The notes under the pieces: generated by a model | What the model was told of the DNA's origin: nothing | Seen by the model: the letters and a program-made list of their open reading frames with translations, nothing else | Database searches by the model: none | Origin: a bacterium | GTDB taxonomy: Bacteria; Bdellovibrionota_C; UBA2361; RFPC01 | Length of the DNA: 42,949 nucleotides | Assembly: GCA_030428205.1 (NCBI GenBank) | Contig: JAUIBK010000028.1 | Span: 1-42,949 of the forward strand | Direction: 5' to 3' | In this document: positions 31,983 through 41,343 of the stretch, piece by piece | Layout: every line of letters begins with the position of its first letter | Position numbering within the stretch: position 1 is the stretch's first letter | Translations under genes and position numbers: made by a program

Positions 31983-32618
31983 ATGAGCGCCGATAACGAC
32001 CAGAGTCAGGAAAACCTCCTCCAAAAAGCAGATATCTCTTCTTTTTCACCTCGAGAACGAATTCTTGCTGCTGCGCTCAAGCTCTTTGTCGAACAAGGCT
32101 ACTTTAACACCAACGTTCCCGATCTCAGTCGTGACAGCAAATGTAGTGTTGGTTCAATCTACCATACCTTCAAAAACAAAGAAGAAGTCGCTCGAGCTCT
32201 CTACGAAGAAGGCATTGCTGCTTTTCGTAAAGCCCTCAAGGAATCTATTGAAGGGATAGAAGAACCTGAGTTACTCGCTAAAACACTGATCACTTCATTT
32301 CTGACTTTTTCTGAAATAAATTTTCAGCTCTCAAAATACCTTTGGCTCTGTCGTCACAACGAGTTTATGACTGGCATTATTCACCATCCGACACGTGTAG
32401 GATACGACTCTCTCGGACGTCAACTGACTAAAGTTTTTCGTGGTGCAACACGGGACAAGATTCTTCGCCCAATGCACGCCAATGTGCTCTGGAGCATCCT
32501 CTTTGGACTCCCGGTGGGATATGTACGAGATTGGCTCGATGGCTATAACACTGAGCCACCAAGTAGAGTTGCGCCTGTGTTAGCTGACGCTTGTTGGCGG
32601 GCTATGAAAGCGCATTAG
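31983..32618 (+). CDS. TetR-family transcriptional regulator
   Basis: The N-terminal helix-turn-helix domain is standard: RERILAAALKLFVEQGYFNT, then VPDLSRDSKCSVGSIYHTFK and NKEEVARALYEEG. The C-terminal ligand-binding half (about 75-211) contains LWLCRHNEFMTGIIHHPTRV and LWSILFGLPVGYVRDWLDG. I choose the ATG at 31983 (211 residues); a TTG 63 bases earlier is open but adds an atypical tail. The palindrome at 31882-31910 upstream is probably its operator. No target gene adjoins it on the same strand; the next gene is convergent. Ligand unknown. Confidence 0.88.
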   Translation: MSADNDQSQENLLQKADISSFSPRERILAAALKLFVEQGYFNTNVPDLSRDSKCSVGSIYHTFKNKEEVARALYEEGIAAFRKALKESIEGIEEPELLAKTLITSFLTFSEINFQLSKYLWLCRHNEFMTGIIHHPTRVGYDSLGRQLTKVFRGATRDKILRPMHANVLWSILFGLPVGYVRDWLDGYNTEPPSRVAPVLADACWRAMKAH

Positions 32619-32654
32619 TGCGAGGACCTGTTCATTTGAAATGACATGAGTAGA

Positions 32655-32677
32655 TTTCTAGGAGTTCTTCCTAGAAA
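32655..32677. terminator. Bidirectional terminator-like hairpin between tetR and sufU
   Basis: A perfect 9-bp stem (TTTCTAGGA / TCCTAGAAA) with a 5-base loop, located between convergent genes, 37 bases after tetR. The ends of the stem are T and A rich, suiting termination from either side, but no long T tract follows. Confidence 0.55.
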
Positions 32678-32755
32678 GTATCATAACGCGAAGGGGAAGC
32701 TCTACGTGTGATAACAATCCTACGGAATAATCTAAGAAATACAGCCCACAGCTAT

Positions 32756-33187
32756 TCATTGAGAACTCTGCTCGAGGCACTGGCTCATGGCTTCCCATCC
32801 GAGCATGGCGCATTTTATTCGTGCCGCAAAGCGTTGCACGCCTTGAAGTGCTGAGGCATCACCAAGCTTATCAAGCTCTTCTTCAGAGACTTCTCCTTTC
32901 ATCATACGGTGGAAGATCTCAATAAGCTCTTTAACCTCTTCAATGGGCTTACCGAGACATAGTTCACTCATCATAGATGTTGAAGCTTGACTAATAGAGC
33001 AACCGTGTCCTTCAAAGGCGATCTTAGTGACTTTTCCATCTCTTACTTTAATTTCGAGATTAACGTTGTCTCCACACAGGGGATTCAAGAGATTCTTCGT
33101 AGCATCAGGGCTAATAAGCGTACCAAAACAACGCGGGTTCTTACTGTGATCAACTATGAGCTCTTGATACAGCTCGTCAGTATCCAT
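32756..33187 (-). CDS. sufU: SufU-type iron-sulfur cluster scaffold
   Basis: This cytoplasmic protein of the SUF pathway matches the SufU/IscU family. Conserved ligands Cys38 (NPLCGDN, with Asp40), Cys63 (GHGCSIS) and Cys126 (IKCAMLGW) are all present. The insertion between them (GEVSEEELDKLGDASALQGV) is the feature that separates SufU from IscU. AGGTG is 6 bases before the ATG. SufU acts as a zinc-dependent sulfurtransferase partner of SufS in firmicutes. No sufS, sufB, sufC or sufD is in the window. It follows the receiver gene by 18 bases and may be cotranscribed with it. Confidence 0.92.
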   Translation of the reverse strand: MDTDELYQELIVDHSKNPRCFGTLISPDATKNLLNPLCGDNVNLEIKVRDGKVTKIAFEGHGCSISQASTSMMSELCLGKPIEEVKELIEIFHRMMKGEVSEEELDKLGDASALQGVQRFAARIKCAMLGWEAMSQCLEQSSQ

Positions 33188-33205
33188 ACAACACCTACTA
33201 CGACA

Positions 33206-33607
33206 CTAAGACTTTTTGAGAAGTTTTTGAATTGATTTGAGGAGCTCAACTTCATGAAATGGTTTATTCATAAAGAGAAGCTCTCCTTTTTTGATAAGAG
33301 CGTTTACATCTTTACTCACCATAAGACCTGAGACCATAATCACAGCGACTTCGGGTTTCATCTCTCGAATAGCAACGACTGCTTCATAGCCGTTTTTGCG
33401 GGGCATGGAGAAGTCAATAAAAACAAGATCGATACTCTCTTGATGCTTTTCGAATACCTCGATGGCATCTTGCCCGTCAACGGCGGTAAGCACCTTTCCC
33501 CCGTTGTCAGTAATCATAATCTCTGAAACTTCGCGCATAAGCTCCTCATCATCAACGATGAGAACGGTTGCGCCATTAAGGTTATATTCTTGTTCTTTTG
33601 TACTCAT
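33206..33607 (-). CDS. Single-domain response regulator (CheY-like receiver)
   Basis: A stand-alone receiver of 133 residues. Acidic pair Asp19-Asp20 (VLIVDDEE), phosphoacceptor Asp65 (LVFIDFSMP), Ser93 (VIMVSGL) and Lys115 (FMNKPFHE) are all present, so it should be phosphorylatable. No output domain follows, so it acts by protein contact or as a phosphate relay. It has a ten-residue lead (MSTKEQEYNL). Its start overlaps the stop of the 98-residue gene by 4 bases. No kinase adjoins it. Confidence 0.9.
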   Translation of the reverse strand: MSTKEQEYNLNGATVLIVDDEELMREVSEIMITDNGGKVLTAVDGQDAIEVFEKHQESIDLVFIDFSMPRKNGYEAVVAIREMKPEVAVIMVSGLMVSKDVNALIKKGELLFMNKPFHEVELLKSIQKLLKKS

Positions 33608-33900
33608 TCGAGACCTACCTGAACGTACTCTCTCACACGTTCTCGCTCTTGAACAGAGAGCTCAGGGCAATCGAGCAAAAGTTCTAAAATGCGATACGAG
33701 TTATTCGAACAATACTCTGCAGTCCCAGAAGGATACTGGGACAGCTCAGGTAGATGAAGATCGATAAGCTCCCTCAGATCGTTCAGCTCGAGATCCTTGC
33801 GAAGCGTAATCTCATATCCTCCAGTCATAGCGAGGCGACGCGAAAGCTTCTTTAACTGACCAGGCGCTATCTCTGGTCCTACTTCAAGCAGATGAATCAT
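33604..33900 (-). CDS. Small protein of unknown family in the SCP2-receiver operon
   Basis: A 98-residue soluble protein, rich in Leu and Glu and probably helical, with a C-terminal helix SVQERERVREYVQVGLE. No domain is recognised and no signal peptide is present. It overlaps both its neighbours by 4 bases (ATGA type), so it is translated in step with the SCP2-like and receiver genes. That coupling is the main reason to accept it as real. Confidence 0.6.
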   Translation of the reverse strand: MIHLLEVGPEIAPGQLKKLSRRLAMTGGYEITLRKDLELNDLRELIDLHLPELSQYPSGTAEYCSNNSYRILELLLDCPELSVQERERVREYVQVGLE

Positions 33901-34220
33901 ACAAATAGCTCACTAAAGCAAAGGGACACCTCAACACTACCCTCTATCTGCAATTCTCCCAAGTGAAAAGCCTCTTGAGGTGTGAGTTGGTGTTGGCAGA
34001 GTTGCTCAAATGTCGAAGAAGACAATTCCCAGATGCACTCGCCTCCACCCGCACCACTTTCAACAGAGGGAGATGTGCCACCATGAAAAAGATAAACCCC
34101 CTTTTTGCCACGATCAAGTCTAAGCTCTAAAGAGCCTGGGAGCTTATTCTCCCATGCTGGATCGGTGCTAAAACGTGCTATGAGAGCGTGGAGGCTCTCT
34201 TCAAGGGTGTTGCCTGACAT
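33897..34220 (-). CDS. Probable SCP2-like sterol-carrier domain protein
   Basis: The C-terminal part resembles the SCP2 fold: WELSSSTFEQLCQHQLTPQE, then AFHLGELQIEGSVEVSLCFSELF, comparable with the canonical (K/E)LKIEGDLALALRL ending. SCP2 domains bind lipids or act as cofactors in diverse proteins. I propose the ATG at 34220 (107 residues), giving a normal length; the ATG at 34277 would add 19 residues (GSMRCVRERG) without family similarity. Neither has a strong ribosome site. It starts the cluster with the 98-residue protein, the receiver and SufU, and its ligand is unknown. Confidence 0.6.
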   Translation of the reverse strand: MSGNTLEESLHALIARFSTDPAWENKLPGSLELRLDRGKKGVYLFHGGTSPSVESGAGGGECIWELSSSTFEQLCQHQLTPQEAFHLGELQIEGSVEVSLCFSELFV

Positions 34221-34378
34221 AGAAGTGATCTTACACGAACCTCTTTCTCTGACACAACGCATTGATCCCAGAACCACGACACAGCCGAACCTACATTCGA
34301 GCTCTTTCCTCCTAGCTGAAAAATCCGCATGAAGAGCGATAGGAATGAGGTGCTCTAAGGGAACCTAAGGCAGGAAGA

Positions 34379-35362
34379 TTAGGCCTGAGTACCTGTAGAA
34401 AGATCTTCAATAAGACGCTCGAGAGTGGCGGCATCACGGTACGTTCCAAGCAGCCGGCTTCCCTCTTCCTTTGCCTTACTGGCAACAATAAGCGCTGAGA
34501 TTTTGTCTTCGAGGTGGTAATACGCCTCTGCTAACACGTGCATCTCGCGTGGGCTTAACCAATTTGTATTTTGACACGCAGTCGTTACAAGCTGCTTGGC
34601 ATACTCCGGGTTATAAAACGGGCCAGAGAGGAGGTAGGACTCTGCAAGGAGAGAGAGAACTCTCGGATGATCTGGGGATATCGCAAGTGCTTTTCGTAAG
34701 TAGCGTCGAGCCTTGGCTATCTCGCGATCGTTAATGCAAACTTCACCAACCATAAGGAGGACTTCAAGAGGAGCTTTTTCGTGTCCAGCAAGACGCTCAA
34801 GATACTCTCTCGAACCAGCACCTTTGCCTCGCACCTCAGATACCCTTGCTTTTGTCGCCTCTAAGAAGAGGTTAAGATCCCCAGCTTCCTCAATTTGAAC
34901 TGAGGCATCGACGGCCTCTTTGAGAAGATACTTAGGACCACCGTTATCAAGCACAGAGTACATAAAGAAAGCTATCAGCTCAGCTTCGTTCGGTGATGTT
35001 CTTAGTGCCCGGCGCATTGTCCAGGCAGCGTCAAGCGATCGACCTGTCCAGAGCTGTAGTCGAGCCAACCTTAAATGAGCCTCTTTTGAATGAGGCATAT
35101 GGTTAGCTACATATTTTAAATGAGCTTCCGCCTCCTCAAGTTTTTTTCCTTGGAAGAGGCAGTAGGCCAAATCGAGCCGTGCACACAGCTCTGCTGGGTG
35201 ATTTTTATGACGTTTCAGTCCTCGTTCGTACCACTGGGCAGCAGCCTCGAATTTGGCTGCTTTATAGTATTTGGCAGCCTTTACCCACGCGTAGACCGGC
35301 AGTGTATTCCACGTGCGCCACCATTTTACATACAATTTCATTGCCTGAAGTATTCCTTTCAT
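34379..35362 (-). CDS. TPR-repeat protein
   Basis: The 327-residue protein is built from tetratricopeptide repeats over most of its length. Clear ones are AAKYYKAAKFEAAAQWYERG, then AYCLFQGKKLEEAEAHLKYV, and ARRYLRKALAISPDHPRVLS. The N-terminus has a hydrophobic Trp-rich patch (LYVKWWRTWNTLPVYAWVK) that may be a membrane-associated helix, not a signal peptide. TPR proteins serve as protein-binding scaffolds; the partner is unknown. The gene is divergent from the FAD-linked oxidase gene at 35449, with 86 bases between. Confidence 0.85.
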   Translation of the reverse strand: MKGILQAMKLYVKWWRTWNTLPVYAWVKAAKYYKAAKFEAAAQWYERGLKRHKNHPAELCARLDLAYCLFQGKKLEEAEAHLKYVANHMPHSKEAHLRLARLQLWTGRSLDAAWTMRRALRTSPNEAELIAFFMYSVLDNGGPKYLLKEAVDASVQIEEAGDLNLFLEATKARVSEVRGKGAGSREYLERLAGHEKAPLEVLLMVGEVCINDREIAKARRYLRKALAISPDHPRVLSLLAESYLLSGPFYNPEYAKQLVTTACQNTNWLSPREMHVLAEAYYHLEDKISALIVASKAKEEGSRLLGTYRDAATLERLIEDLSTGTQA

Positions 35363-35448
35363 TTTCCCCTCATGGCATCATCTACGTACCACTCATCTAT
35401 CCGTAGTTGTCTCCTGAATGCTTCAGTAGGAATATCGAGAAGATCTTC

Positions 35449-36840
35449 ATGTGTAACCCCTTAATATTTCAAGACATACTATCCCGCAATCAAATCCTCT
35501 CAGACCCCACTGAGGTCGCACCTTATGCCCAAGACTGGGCACGAGACTTTACAGGCAACGCCTCCGCCGTCTTACTCCCCAAGTCAACAGAAGAAGTGCA
35601 GAGCATTGTGCTTCGTGCCCGACAAGAAGCGATTGCTCTTATTCCATCTGGTGGGCGTACGGGCCTCTGTGGCGGAGCTACAGCTACTAACAAAGAGGCC
35701 ATTCTCTCACTCGAAAAAATGAACACCATCCTCTCGATTGAACCAACGGAGCAAACGGTTCAGTGCCAAGCCGGCGTAGTCACCCAACAACTCCACGATG
35801 CACTTGCTGAGCATAAACTCTCATTTCCCGTCAGCCTGGCAAGCCAAGGAAGTTCACAGATCGGTGGTAATGTTTCTACAAATGCTGGAGGAATTCATGT
35901 TCTCAAATATGGCACTACTCGACAGTGGGTGCTTGGACTCACTATCGTAACGGGAGAAGGAAAGATCCTACACACAGGAAAAAAACTTTATAAGGATCAA
36001 ACAGGATACGACTTACGCGCTCTCTTCATTGGCGCAGAAGGGACCCTCGGAATAATCACCGAGCTCACATTAGCAGTAACAACACTTCCTCAACATTATA
36101 CGCGTGTCCTTTGCGCTACTGACACCCTTTCCGATCTCCTTTCTACCTTACGAGCAGCCCGCAGTAAAATTCCAGATCTGAGCGCTTTTGAATTTTTTAG
36201 CGAGGATGCTCTCTCTCTTGTTCTTACGCACCATGCCCACAAACGGCCCTTTCCCAAAAGCTACCCATACTACGGACTGATTGAACTTGAAAAAGAAACC
36301 GCAACCGCTCTCGAAGAACTTGAACCCGTCTTAACTCCCCTCCTCGAAAATGGAACCATGAAGGATGCTGTCGTAAGCCAAAGTATGCTACAAGCTCAAG
36401 AACTTCTCGAACTGCGCGAGCTCGTGGGAGAAACATTATCAACGCACTACCAGCCTCACAAAAACGATCTCTCTGTTCCAGTTTCCCAGATAGAAGAGTT
36501 CATCGACGAGGCTAATAATTATTTTCAAGAAGAGTTTCCGGCATTCCATCCGATTTACTTTGGTCATCTCGGAGATGGAAACATCCATCTCAATATCCCC
36601 AAACCCAGCAAACTGGAGGCTAACGAGTTTTTCAAGCTTGCCCACAAGGCTGACAAGGGGATTTTCGAAATTCTTACTCGCCGAGGAGGAAGCATCTCAG
36701 CGGAGCACGGAATCGGGCTCCTCAAAAAGGACTATCTACATTATTCACGAACGGAAGAAGAGCTAGCGTATATGAGGGCGATTAAAGCAGTATTTGATCC
36801 GGATAATATACTGAATCCAGGCAAGATCTTTGACGTTTGA
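35449..36840 (+). CDS. FAD-linked oxidase, GlcD / D-2-hydroxyacid dehydrogenase type
   Basis: A 463-residue flavoprotein of the FAD-binding PCMH family with the GlcD/D-lactate dehydrogenase C-terminal domain. The pyrophosphate loop is PSGGRTGLCGGAT (66-78). FAD contacts continue with GSSQIGGNVSTNAGG and LFIGAEGTLGIITE. The C-terminal substrate side has FGHLGDGNIHLN and GGSISAEHGIGLLKKDYL, ending DPDNILNPGKIF. It oxidises a D-2-hydroxyacid such as D-lactate, glycolate or D-2-hydroxyglutarate; the substrate cannot be told. The ATG at 35449 is preferred over a TTG 14 codons upstream. No GlcE or GlcF partner is present. Confidence 0.9.
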   Translation: MCNPLIFQDILSRNQILSDPTEVAPYAQDWARDFTGNASAVLLPKSTEEVQSIVLRARQEAIALIPSGGRTGLCGGATATNKEAILSLEKMNTILSIEPTEQTVQCQAGVVTQQLHDALAEHKLSFPVSLASQGSSQIGGNVSTNAGGIHVLKYGTTRQWVLGLTIVTGEGKILHTGKKLYKDQTGYDLRALFIGAEGTLGIITELTLAVTTLPQHYTRVLCATDTLSDLLSTLRAARSKIPDLSAFEFFSEDALSLVLTHHAHKRPFPKSYPYYGLIELEKETATALEELEPVLTPLLENGTMKDAVVSQSMLQAQELLELRELVGETLSTHYQPHKNDLSVPVSQIEEFIDEANNYFQEEFPAFHPIYFGHLGDGNIHLNIPKPSKLEANEFFKLAHKADKGIFEILTRRGGSISAEHGIGLLKKDYLHYSRTEEELAYMRAIKAVFDPDNILNPGKIFDV

Positions 36841-36879
36841 TATTGATAGAGAGTCTCCCTATCTGATACTTTCGGCCCT

Positions 36880-37917
36880 ATGAATGAACAACTAGACGCC
36901 CTCACACAACAAGCCAAATTGGACCTTCAAGCCAGCAGTTCTCTCACTGAGCTCCAAGATCTCGAGACTTCGCTCTTTGGCAAGAAAGGAAAGATGACTC
37001 AACTCATGAAGGGGCTTAAAGACATTCCTCCTGAGCAACGAAAAGCTTTTGGCCAAGCAGCAAACAAAGCAAAACAAGAACTCCTTGAGCTTCTTGCTGA
37101 TAAAAAAGATGATCTCTCTGATTCACTCTCAGGATCAGGAGTATCGTTTGACATCACTCGCCCCGGTCTACCACTGACTGGAGGAGCACTCCACCCCGTG
37201 ACACAGATGATGTATGATCTGAACGACGCTTTTCACTCTCTCGGCTTTGAAATCTACGAAGGCCCCGAAGTTTCAAGTGAAGGGTACGGCTTTGATAACA
37301 TGAACTTTCCAGCGGATCACCCTGCCCGCGAAAGTATGGATACCTATTGGCTTGAGGGCTACGAAGACAAGAAGAGCTACGAGCGCCTTTGCCTCCGTCC
37401 CCACCTGACGGGAGCAAGTGTACGCTACATGCAAGAACACAAACCTCCATTTCGCTTCGTGTATCCCGGCCGTGTTTACCGCAATGAATCAACAGATGCG
37501 AGCCACGAGCGTGCATTCTATCAGTACGAAGCACTCATGGTAGACAAGCACGTTCCTTTTAGCTCGGGACGATTGATGGTCAATAGCATTCTTGAGCGAG
37601 TTTTTGGTCGCCACGTTGAAACGAGAATGCGAGCCGGTTTCTTTCCCTTTGTAGAGCCAGGCTTTGAGATTGATATGCAGTGCCTTGTTTGTGGTGGTAA
37701 AGGATGCAGCGTGTGCGGGCGTACAGGCTGGGTTGAGATGATGCCAGGCGGCCCCCCTCATCCGAACGTACTGCGCGCTGGTGGTATTGACTCAAACGAG
37801 TGGATGGGCTTTTACATCAACATAGGACTCGATCGTCTTGTCATGATGCGCTATGGAATCGACGATATCCGTCTGTTTCACTCTGGCGACATCCGTTTTC
37901 TTAACCAGTTTCAATAA
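36880..37917 (+). CDS. pheS: Phenylalanyl-tRNA synthetase alpha subunit
   Basis: The catalytic alpha subunit of bacterial PheRS, 345 residues. An N-terminal coiled coil (about 1-85) binds tRNA. Class II motifs follow: GPEVSSEGYGFDNMNFPADH in the dimer region, motif 2 as GRVYRNESTDASHERAFYQYE, and motif 3 as GIDSNEWMGFYINIGLDRLVMMRYG. A distinctive CxxC-x4-CxxC knuckle (Cys268, 271, 276, 279) sits just before the segment PPHPNVLRAGG; well-known bacterial PheS lack it. It precedes pheT by 25 bases with CAGGAA between. Confidence 0.97.
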   Translation: MNEQLDALTQQAKLDLQASSSLTELQDLETSLFGKKGKMTQLMKGLKDIPPEQRKAFGQAANKAKQELLELLADKKDDLSDSLSGSGVSFDITRPGLPLTGGALHPVTQMMYDLNDAFHSLGFEIYEGPEVSSEGYGFDNMNFPADHPARESMDTYWLEGYEDKKSYERLCLRPHLTGASVRYMQEHKPPFRFVYPGRVYRNESTDASHERAFYQYEALMVDKHVPFSSGRLMVNSILERVFGRHVETRMRAGFFPFVEPGFEIDMQCLVCGGKGCSVCGRTGWVEMMPGGPPHPNVLRAGGIDSNEWMGFYINIGLDRLVMMRYGIDDIRLFHSGDIRFLNQFQ

Positions 37918-37942
37918 AGACTCTCCCCTTCACAGGAACCTT

Positions 37943-40381
37943 ATGAAAATCTCTCTCCAATGGATTAAAGAGTACGTAGATTTGCCGAGTGACTTAACGG
38001 CAGAACAGATAGCTTACGATCTCACGATGTCTACCGTTGAGGTTGAAGGGTGGGATGATACAAGCTCCCTATTCGATAACATCCTGGTCGGCCAAATCTC
38101 TGCCGTGAAGGCACACCCAGATGCTGACAGACTTAAAGTGTGTGACGTCAATCTTGGAAATGGAGAAACCAAAGAGATCGTTTGTGGTGGCTCAAACTTA
38201 CGAGAGGAAATGCTCGTTGCCATTGCCACTCCTGGTGCAAAAGTAAGGTGGCACGGAGAAGGCGAGCTCGTCGAACTCAAGCTCACCAAAATTCGCGGGG
38301 TTGAAAGCTATGGGATGATCTGTGCTTCAAACGAGATCGGACTTGGAGAACTCTTCCCGGCAGATGACGAGAAAGAAATCCTCGATCTCTCCTCACACGA
38401 GTTTGCAGCTGGCACCCCCCTCGCCGAAGCACTTCCTGTCTGTGATGTTATTTACGATATCGACAATAAATCTCTCACGAACCGCCCAGACCTCTGGGGC
38501 CACTACGGAATGGCTCGTGAGCTTGCCGCCATCTACTCTTGTGAGCTCAATCCTCTGCCCTCATTTGAACTCCCTTCGAGCGACGCTGGACTCAAACTTC
38601 AAATCGAAGCAACGGATCTCTGCCGCAGGTTTACAGGCGCCACGATAGAGAATGTTTCGGTACAACCGAGCCCCCTTTGGATGCAAGCTCGTCTAGCATC
38701 TGTTGGACAACGCCCCATCAACCTTATGGTCGATCTCACCAACTACGTCATGTTTGCACTTGGGCAACCAACACACGCTTTCGATGCAAACAATGTCGCA
38801 AACAATAAACTTATTGTCAGAAGAGCTAGTAAAGACGAGAAACTATCACTCCTTGATGGATCCGCGCTTGAACTAAGCACTGAGTCTCTCGTCGTAGCAG
38901 ATGAAACTGGCCCGCTTTCTCTTGCAGGAATCATGGGAGGAGAAACCTCTGGAGTATCAGACAAGACTACGACACTCTTCTTCGAAGTGGCTAACTGGGA
39001 TCCAACTCACATACGCCGAGATGCTTCGCGTTATAATATTAGAACCGAGAGCTCGATGCGATTTGAAAAGGCAATTGATCCTGAACGAGCGCTTGACGGT
39101 TCAAAACTTTTCCTGCACCTCCTCACAACCATACAGCCAAATGCTTCTGTTACTGGATGGACAGAGCACTACCCGACACCACCTCAAGAACTTTCTGTTG
39201 AAGTAGAGAGAGAGTTTATTATCAACCGAATCGGAAAAGAGATCTCCTCAGCAGAAATAACTCAAAAACTTACTGCTCTTGGTTTTGAAGTTTCTCAAAC
39301 AGATGACTGCTTTGTCGTGCGTGTGCCCTCTTGGCGCGCCACAGGGGATGTTTCCATTCCTGAAGATATCGTTGAAGAAGTTGCTCGACTTATCGGATAC
39401 GATAATATTGAATTTGTTGCTCCTCCTGTCGAGCTTACCAAAGCGATTCAACAACCTCGCTTTGATCTCGACCGTTCTATTCGCACCTTTCTCGCGGTCA
39501 AGGGTGGAATGTATGAGATTTTTGCTTACCCTTGGGCCGAAGAAAAGTTCGTACAAGCGGCAGGATTCTCACTTGAGCACACACTCACTATCTGCGATCC
39601 GCCCTCTCCTTCAACGAAGAGTCTCAAGACATCTCTTGTGCCAGATCTCCTTGAAGCTACAAAAGCAAACTTACGTAACTTTGCTACATGCTCCCTCTTT
39701 GAGGTATCTCGCATATTCAATGGACAGTCATTCTCTCATTGGACTATCCAAGAAGAAAAGCTACCAGCTCAACCCAAATTTTGTGGTGGAGCCATAGCTC
39801 ATAACGATGCAGAAACTGCTTTTCTCAAAGCTAAGGGGATCGTTACCGAACTTCTTGCATCACTTCCTATCCACAAAGCGAGGCTACAAGAACAAGAGTC
39901 AAGCGCTCCTTGGGCAACAAAAGGAGCAACTCTTACAATCTCTGTTGGCAAGCATGAAGTAGGTGTACTCGCTCTTGCTTCACCTAAGGTGCTACGCAAG
40001 GCTGGAATAGAGCGTGTTCACATAGCGCTTTTTGAACTCAATCTCGATCTCCTCGATCCCAAGCCAATTAAAGAACGAGCCTACACCCCACTTCCAAAAT
40101 ATCCACAAGTTGATTACGACCTCGCCCTACTTTTCGACCAAGATGTTGCCTGGAGCTCAGTGGAACAGTTGGTGAAAAAATGTGACCCACTAATACAGAG
40201 TGTCTGTTTTGCAGATGAGTATCGAGGAAAACAGATCCCTGATGGTAAAAAATCACTCGCATTTCAAATGACCCTTGGAGATCCGAAAGCAACTCTCACT
40301 TCTGAACAAGTTCAAGCTGTTGCCGACAAGGTGCTTCAAAGAGTCGATAAAGAGCTTGGTGGTCACCTCAGGGATAAATAG
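37943..40381 (+). CDS. pheT: Phenylalanyl-tRNA synthetase beta subunit
   Basis: The beta subunit of the alpha2-beta2 enzyme, 812 residues from the ATG at 37943 (CAGGAA 5 bases upstream; the 90 earlier bases overlapping pheS are out of register with the family). It begins MKISLQWIKEYVDLPS, then an OB-type tRNA-binding domain (about 40-155), B3/B4 editing domain with IENVSVQPSPLWMQARLASV, the B5 domain, a catalytic-like core, and an FDX-ACB anticodon-binding domain at the C-terminus (YPQVDYDLALLFDQDVAWSS). The pheST pair is cotranscribed. Confidence 0.97.
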   Translation: MKISLQWIKEYVDLPSDLTAEQIAYDLTMSTVEVEGWDDTSSLFDNILVGQISAVKAHPDADRLKVCDVNLGNGETKEIVCGGSNLREEMLVAIATPGAKVRWHGEGELVELKLTKIRGVESYGMICASNEIGLGELFPADDEKEILDLSSHEFAAGTPLAEALPVCDVIYDIDNKSLTNRPDLWGHYGMARELAAIYSCELNPLPSFELPSSDAGLKLQIEATDLCRRFTGATIENVSVQPSPLWMQARLASVGQRPINLMVDLTNYVMFALGQPTHAFDANNVANNKLIVRRASKDEKLSLLDGSALELSTESLVVADETGPLSLAGIMGGETSGVSDKTTTLFFEVANWDPTHIRRDASRYNIRTESSMRFEKAIDPERALDGSKLFLHLLTTIQPNASVTGWTEHYPTPPQELSVEVEREFIINRIGKEISSAEITQKLTALGFEVSQTDDCFVVRVPSWRATGDVSIPEDIVEEVARLIGYDNIEFVAPPVELTKAIQQPRFDLDRSIRTFLAVKGGMYEIFAYPWAEEKFVQAAGFSLEHTLTICDPPSPSTKSLKTSLVPDLLEATKANLRNFATCSLFEVSRIFNGQSFSHWTIQEEKLPAQPKFCGGAIAHNDAETAFLKAKGIVTELLASLPIHKARLQEQESSAPWATKGATLTISVGKHEVGVLALASPKVLRKAGIERVHIALFELNLDLLDPKPIKERAYTPLPKYPQVDYDLALLFDQDVAWSSVEQLVKKCDPLIQSVCFADEYRGKQIPDGKKSLAFQMTLGDPKATLTSEQVQAVADKVLQRVDKELGGHLRDK

Positions 40382-40633
40382 TCTCTTCGCCTTGCGATAA
40401 AATGGCATCGTCCCGGTGATTCTTTCCTGTATCAAGCATTTTTTTCCCAAAGTCGGAACGTTACCCACTTTCTAACTCCCCGATTTCTCATCCCTTTACA
40501 TTGGTACAACACTTGCTCATGTAACACTCAAAGAGTCTCTACCTCTACCACCCTGACTCAGCTTCTCACGGCAAGAGAGGCATAAACTTCGCAAGGATCC
40601 GCAATACACCAACATTATCGGGAGAACTTTCGC

Positions 40634-41272
40634 ATGCGCATTGATGCCTCAGCACCACTACATACATTGACACGACAACAACAAAATCAGAACACAGTAC
40701 AACCACAAACTACGGGGAATCCTAACGAGGATGCCGTCTCAATCCCTGAGCTTTTAGGTGGCATAAGAAAGCTCGAACAACTCTATGAAAGGCTCTACAA
40801 CAAAGAACAGTTTACAAAAACTGATACTGACGGGGATGGTCAATTGTCCCCTGAAGAACTCGAAGCACGGAAGGACTGGGTGTCTGGATACGGCTCTTTT
40901 AACTATGAAAAGAGGATCAAAGAGGCTGATACAAACAACGATGGGCACATCTCTCTCGAGGAAGCTCAGGTCAAAAAGAAAAGTGAACTTACTCAGGGAC
41001 ATGAAATCTATCAAGAGCTTCAAGATAAAGCCGACATGCTAGCTTATCGTAGGCGCGCAATAAGCAGCGCTGAGCAAGAATCTGGATACAATACATACCT
41101 AGAAGACAACCCCATCGCTGGACGTATCCTCAATCACTATTCACAGACGATAGCAGACCGGACCGATCGGGGAAGAGAGTTTGCTACCTTTGAGAAATAC
41201 CTTCAGGCATATCCAAAAGTTGCACGATATGCGGAGCAGCATACGGATTTCTTTGAGAGGATCTTTCAGTAG
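40634..41272 (+). CDS. Double EF-hand protein, probably cytoplasmic or exported without signal
   Basis: A 212-residue protein with a Gln/Asn-rich lead (residues 12-32) and two complete EF-hand loops: residues 64-75 (DTDGDGQLSPEE) and 99-110 (DTNNDGHISLEE). Each has Asp/Asn at positions 1, 3 and 5 and Glu at 12, so calcium binding is expected. A helical region (about 115-212, EIYQELQDKADMLAYRRRA) follows. No signal peptide is present; the N-terminus is polar. No partner gene adjoins. The 250-base gap before it contains nothing I recognise. Confidence 0.8.
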   Translation: MRIDASAPLHTLTRQQQNQNTVQPQTTGNPNEDAVSIPELLGGIRKLEQLYERLYNKEQFTKTDTDGDGQLSPEELEARKDWVSGYGSFNYEKRIKEADTNNDGHISLEEAQVKKKSELTQGHEIYQELQDKADMLAYRRRAISSAEQESGYNTYLEDNPIAGRILNHYSQTIADRTDRGREFATFEKYLQAYPKVARYAEQHTDFFERIFQ

Positions 41273-41343
41273 CAGAATCGATTCAAAAGAACATTGAAAT
41301 AAGTGAATGCTTCCGTTGCTCTCCTTCGTCTCCGCGTTAGTCT

